Below, in pieces: positions 63,829-64,000 of a stretch of 64,000 nucleotides of DNA. Below the pieces are notes generated by a model, which made no database searches, was not told the DNA's origin, and saw nothing but the letters and a program-made list of their open reading frames with translations. The translations under genes and the position numbers were made by a program. The stretch's first letter is position 1; every line of letters begins with the position of its first letter. Source of the DNA: Wolbachia endosymbiont (group B) of Parapoynx stratiotata (GTDB taxonomy: Bacteria; Pseudomonadota; Alphaproteobacteria; Rickettsiales; Anaplasmataceae). The stretch lies in NCBI RefSeq assembly GCF_947250635.1, contig NZ_OX366335.1, forward strand, positions 372,001-436,000, in the 5' to 3' direction.

Positions 63829-64000
63829 CTATTTCTTCCCATGGCTTTCAAATCGTGCAGCTATTTTCTTTACACTAACATGAGTGAGAAGAGGTTTTTT
63901 ACTAACCGGAAGTTTAGAATCGGACTTTGCTGTTATGGGGTTCATTTTAGATTTTTTATTTCCTACCGGAAATGAGTGAGATTGGGAGGCAGTTTCTTGC
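63829..64000 (-). CDS. C-terminal part of an unidentified protein, cut by the window edge
   Basis: An open minus-strand frame of about 56 codons runs from the right edge to a TAG at 63829-63831. The residues are polar and basic (TASQSHSFPVGNKKSKMN, KKPLLTHVSVKKIAARFESH), with a low-complexity look. It converges with trpS with 7 bases between the stops, which suits a real gene end. I do not recognise it, and too little is visible to assign a function. Confidence 0.5.
   Translation of the reverse strand, partial: QETASQSHSFPVGNKKSKMNPITAKSDSKLPVSKKPLLTHVSVKKIAARFESHGKK

Overview
The window is an AT-rich alphaproteobacterial chromosome segment that fits Wolbachia (Anaplasmataceae, Rickettsiales). 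The main evidence is the in-frame fusion of the RNA polymerase beta and beta-prime subunits into one reading frame (1-7386), a known Wolbachia character. Supporting evidence is the scattered single-gene layout, the many short 'agctgacactggnatccag'-type palindromic repeats between and inside genes, ankyrin, pentapeptide and leucine-rich repeat proteins, decayed insertion sequences, and small Rickettsiales-type families such as a DUF2610-like protein. I see no prophage, CRISPR array, rRNA or origin.

Layout. 1-14777: rpoBC (5' end cut off by the window), then dusB and an OTU-type cysteine protease on the minus strand, serS, purD, an RDD membrane protein and icd. 14860-19626: a J-domain membrane protein, nth and alaS. 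19845-22507: two tandem paralogous membrane proteins of unknown function and a PAS-like protein; the tandem copy carries along a decayed piece of alaS. 22606-26003: rpmI-rplT-fmt and purH, with a repeat cluster between. 26480-31987: tRNA-Asn, a leucine-rich repeat protein, gpmI, a possible M14-like zinc protein, fabD, rpmE and nadK. 32071-39452: a membrane protein with an EPIYA motif, an iron-type periplasmic binding protein, pyrB, a secreted ankyrin protein overlapping a secreted pentapeptide-repeat protein, and gmk. 39696-46795: an ankyrin membrane protein convergent with sdhA, a zinc-ribbon protein, dapD, a two-gene unit of small unknown proteins, and a MidA/NDUFAF7-type methyltransferase carrying a repeat insertion. 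46796-50000: repeat-rich DNA, an ankyrin protein and an IS481-family remnant. 50000-57880: COQ9-like, murD (also with a palindrome insertion), tpiA, tRNA-Thr, rsmA, guaB, rho and a TrcR-like regulator. 57987-58808: a decayed IS5-family element with its ends intact. 58939-63821: a PpiD-like foldase, rpsP, a polyprenyl diphosphate synthase, grpE and trpS. A minus-strand gene enters from the right edge.

Functionally most genes are housekeeping: transcription (rpoBC, rho), translation (serS, alaS, trpS, fmt, rpmI, rplT, rpmE, rpsP, dusB, rsmA), purine and pyrimidine synthesis (purD, purH, guaB, gmk, pyrB), central metabolism (icd, sdhA, gpmI, tpiA), lipid II precursors (dapD, murD), quinone synthesis (polyprenyl synthase, COQ9-like) and folding (grpE, PpiD-like). 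Interspersed are probable host-interaction proteins: OTU protease, EPIYA/PPxY protein, three ankyrin proteins, a pentapeptide protein, a leucine-rich repeat protein and a J-domain membrane protein.

The most interesting points are the EPIYA protein, the OTU protease, two palindromic repeats translated in-frame inside conserved enzymes, the tandem duplication that copied the start of alaS, and a roughly 190-bp element present twice in opposite orientation that ends in a ribosome binding site and a micro-ORF.
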